Of a DNA stretch of 7,336 nucleotides, positions 7,052-7,336 are shown piece after piece (positions within the stretch are counted from its first letter, which is position 1; each line of letters begins with the position of its first letter). The stretch lies in assembly GCA_934180065.1 (NCBI GenBank), contig CAKPRA010000062.1, positions 1 to 7,336 of the forward strand, given 5' to 3'. The position numbers and the translations under genes are program-made. The notes under the pieces are model-generated. The model was given only the letters and a program-made list of their open reading frames with translations, was not told the origin of the DNA and did no database searches. This DNA comes from an uncultured Clostridia bacterium. Its GTDB lineage: Bacteria > Bacillota > Clostridia > TANB77 > CAG-508.

Positions 7052-7110
7052 GCCGGACATGTGAATATAAAGCAGAAAATGTGGATATATAACCGGAAAT
7101 GTGGATATAT
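7052..7110 (+). repeat. Three 20-bp-spaced copies of the repeat-end motif (CCGGA)AATGTGGATATAT
   Basis: GCCGGACATGTGAATATA (7052-7069), GCAGAAAATGTGGATATAT (7072-7090) and ACCGGAAATGTGGATATAT (7092-7110) recur at exact 20-bp spacing. The same motif starts copy B (123-141) and copy D (7251-7270), so it is the left end of the large repeat, here partly triplicated. The third copy continues into copy C. It may result from slippage or repeated insertion at the boundary, or it may be an array of binding sites. Confidence 0.75.
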
Positions 7111-7250
7111 ATATTAAAATTCGTGACTTGCTGGTCGCCCGTACAAAGTAGTGTGAGGATTGTAGTGCCCTCGTTTAGGTTTTGATGAATTAGAGAGTTT
7201 GTTAAAAGCTCCCAAACTGCACGTACATTTATTAATAAATACTATAATAA
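7092..7250 (+). repeat. Structured ~160-bp repeat, copy C, complete
   Basis: This copy has the same orientation as copies A and B. Its core (7130-7224) is also exactly 95 nt. Core positions 1-47 differ from copy A at only five sites (12, 20, 28, 32, 37), and positions 77-95 are nearly the same. The middle (48-76) is unrelated in sequence but identical in length. CGTG (7122-7125) can pair with CACG (7220-7223). GTAGT/ACTGC keeps the inner pairing through a G-U pair, and TTTAG/TTAAA keeps the apical stem. The outer AT-rich arms are more degenerate than in copy B. The spacing to copy D is 159 bp. Confidence 0.88.
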
Positions 7251-7336
7251 GCCGGAAATGTGAATATATATATTAAAATTTGTGACTTGCTGGTCGCCCA
7301 TACAAAGTAGTGTGAGGATTGTAGTGCCCTCGTTTA
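7251..7336 (+). repeat. Structured ~160-bp repeat, copy D (3' part cut by window edge)
   Basis: This copy begins with GCCGGAAATGTGAATATAT (7251-7269) and continues through GTGACTT into core positions 1-48 (7289-7336), where the window ends. It shares the copy C subfamily bases at core positions 20, 28, 32 and 37, but has the copy A base at position 12. Everything after the first conserved block is outside the window. Confidence 0.87.

Overview
The window is a very AT-rich stretch from a low-GC, endospore-forming member of the Firmicutes (Clostridia-like). The support is AT-biased codon use, strong Shine-Dalgarno sites of the AGGAGG/GGGGGAG type, the clostridial form of YvcK with N-terminal membrane segments, and a gene for the spore germination protease GPR. 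Species cannot be assigned from the sequence. All five protein genes lie on the + strand.

Layout: (1) Positions 1-285 hold two tandem copies (period 160 bp) of a structured, non-coding repeat. The second copy is bounded by a 26-bp imperfect inverted repeat. (2) Positions 286-409 are a leader with a good sigma-A-type promoter (TTGATT, 17 bp, TATAAT) embedded in a 14-bp-arm AT palindrome. (3) Positions 410-6003 hold a tight four-gene run with gaps of 19-34 bp: murB (cell-wall precursor reductase), a YvcK/GlmR-type UDP-sugar-binding regulator, a GH133-type glycogen debranching enzyme, and holA (DNA polymerase III delta). It ends in a strong intrinsic terminator at 6015-6057. (4) gpr (6086-7021) follows as a separate unit, probably expressed in the forespore. 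(5) Positions 7022-7336 hold three 20-bp-spaced short repeats, then one full and one truncated copy of the same ~160-bp repeat in the same orientation as on the left. Both window ends lie inside the repeat, as expected when an assembly breaks in a multicopy element.

Functional picture: MurB acts on UDP-GlcNAc-enolpyruvate. YvcK/GlmR proteins bind UDP-sugars and steer carbon toward amino-sugar and wall synthesis. The debranching enzyme releases glucose from stored glycogen. These three suggest a carbon-to-cell-wall theme, with the replication gene holA read through at the end. The holA-gpr adjacency resembles the conserved holA-rpsT-gpr-spoIIP block of Firmicutes, but rpsT is absent between them and the position expected for spoIIP is taken by the repeat array.

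Most worth a second look are the flanking repeat family (95-nt core of constant length, two conserved blocks around a subfamily-specific middle, foldable) and the YvcK homologue, whose normally conserved ADDGG.SG and PPGDIRN segments are replaced and which carries a lysine-rich C-terminal tail.
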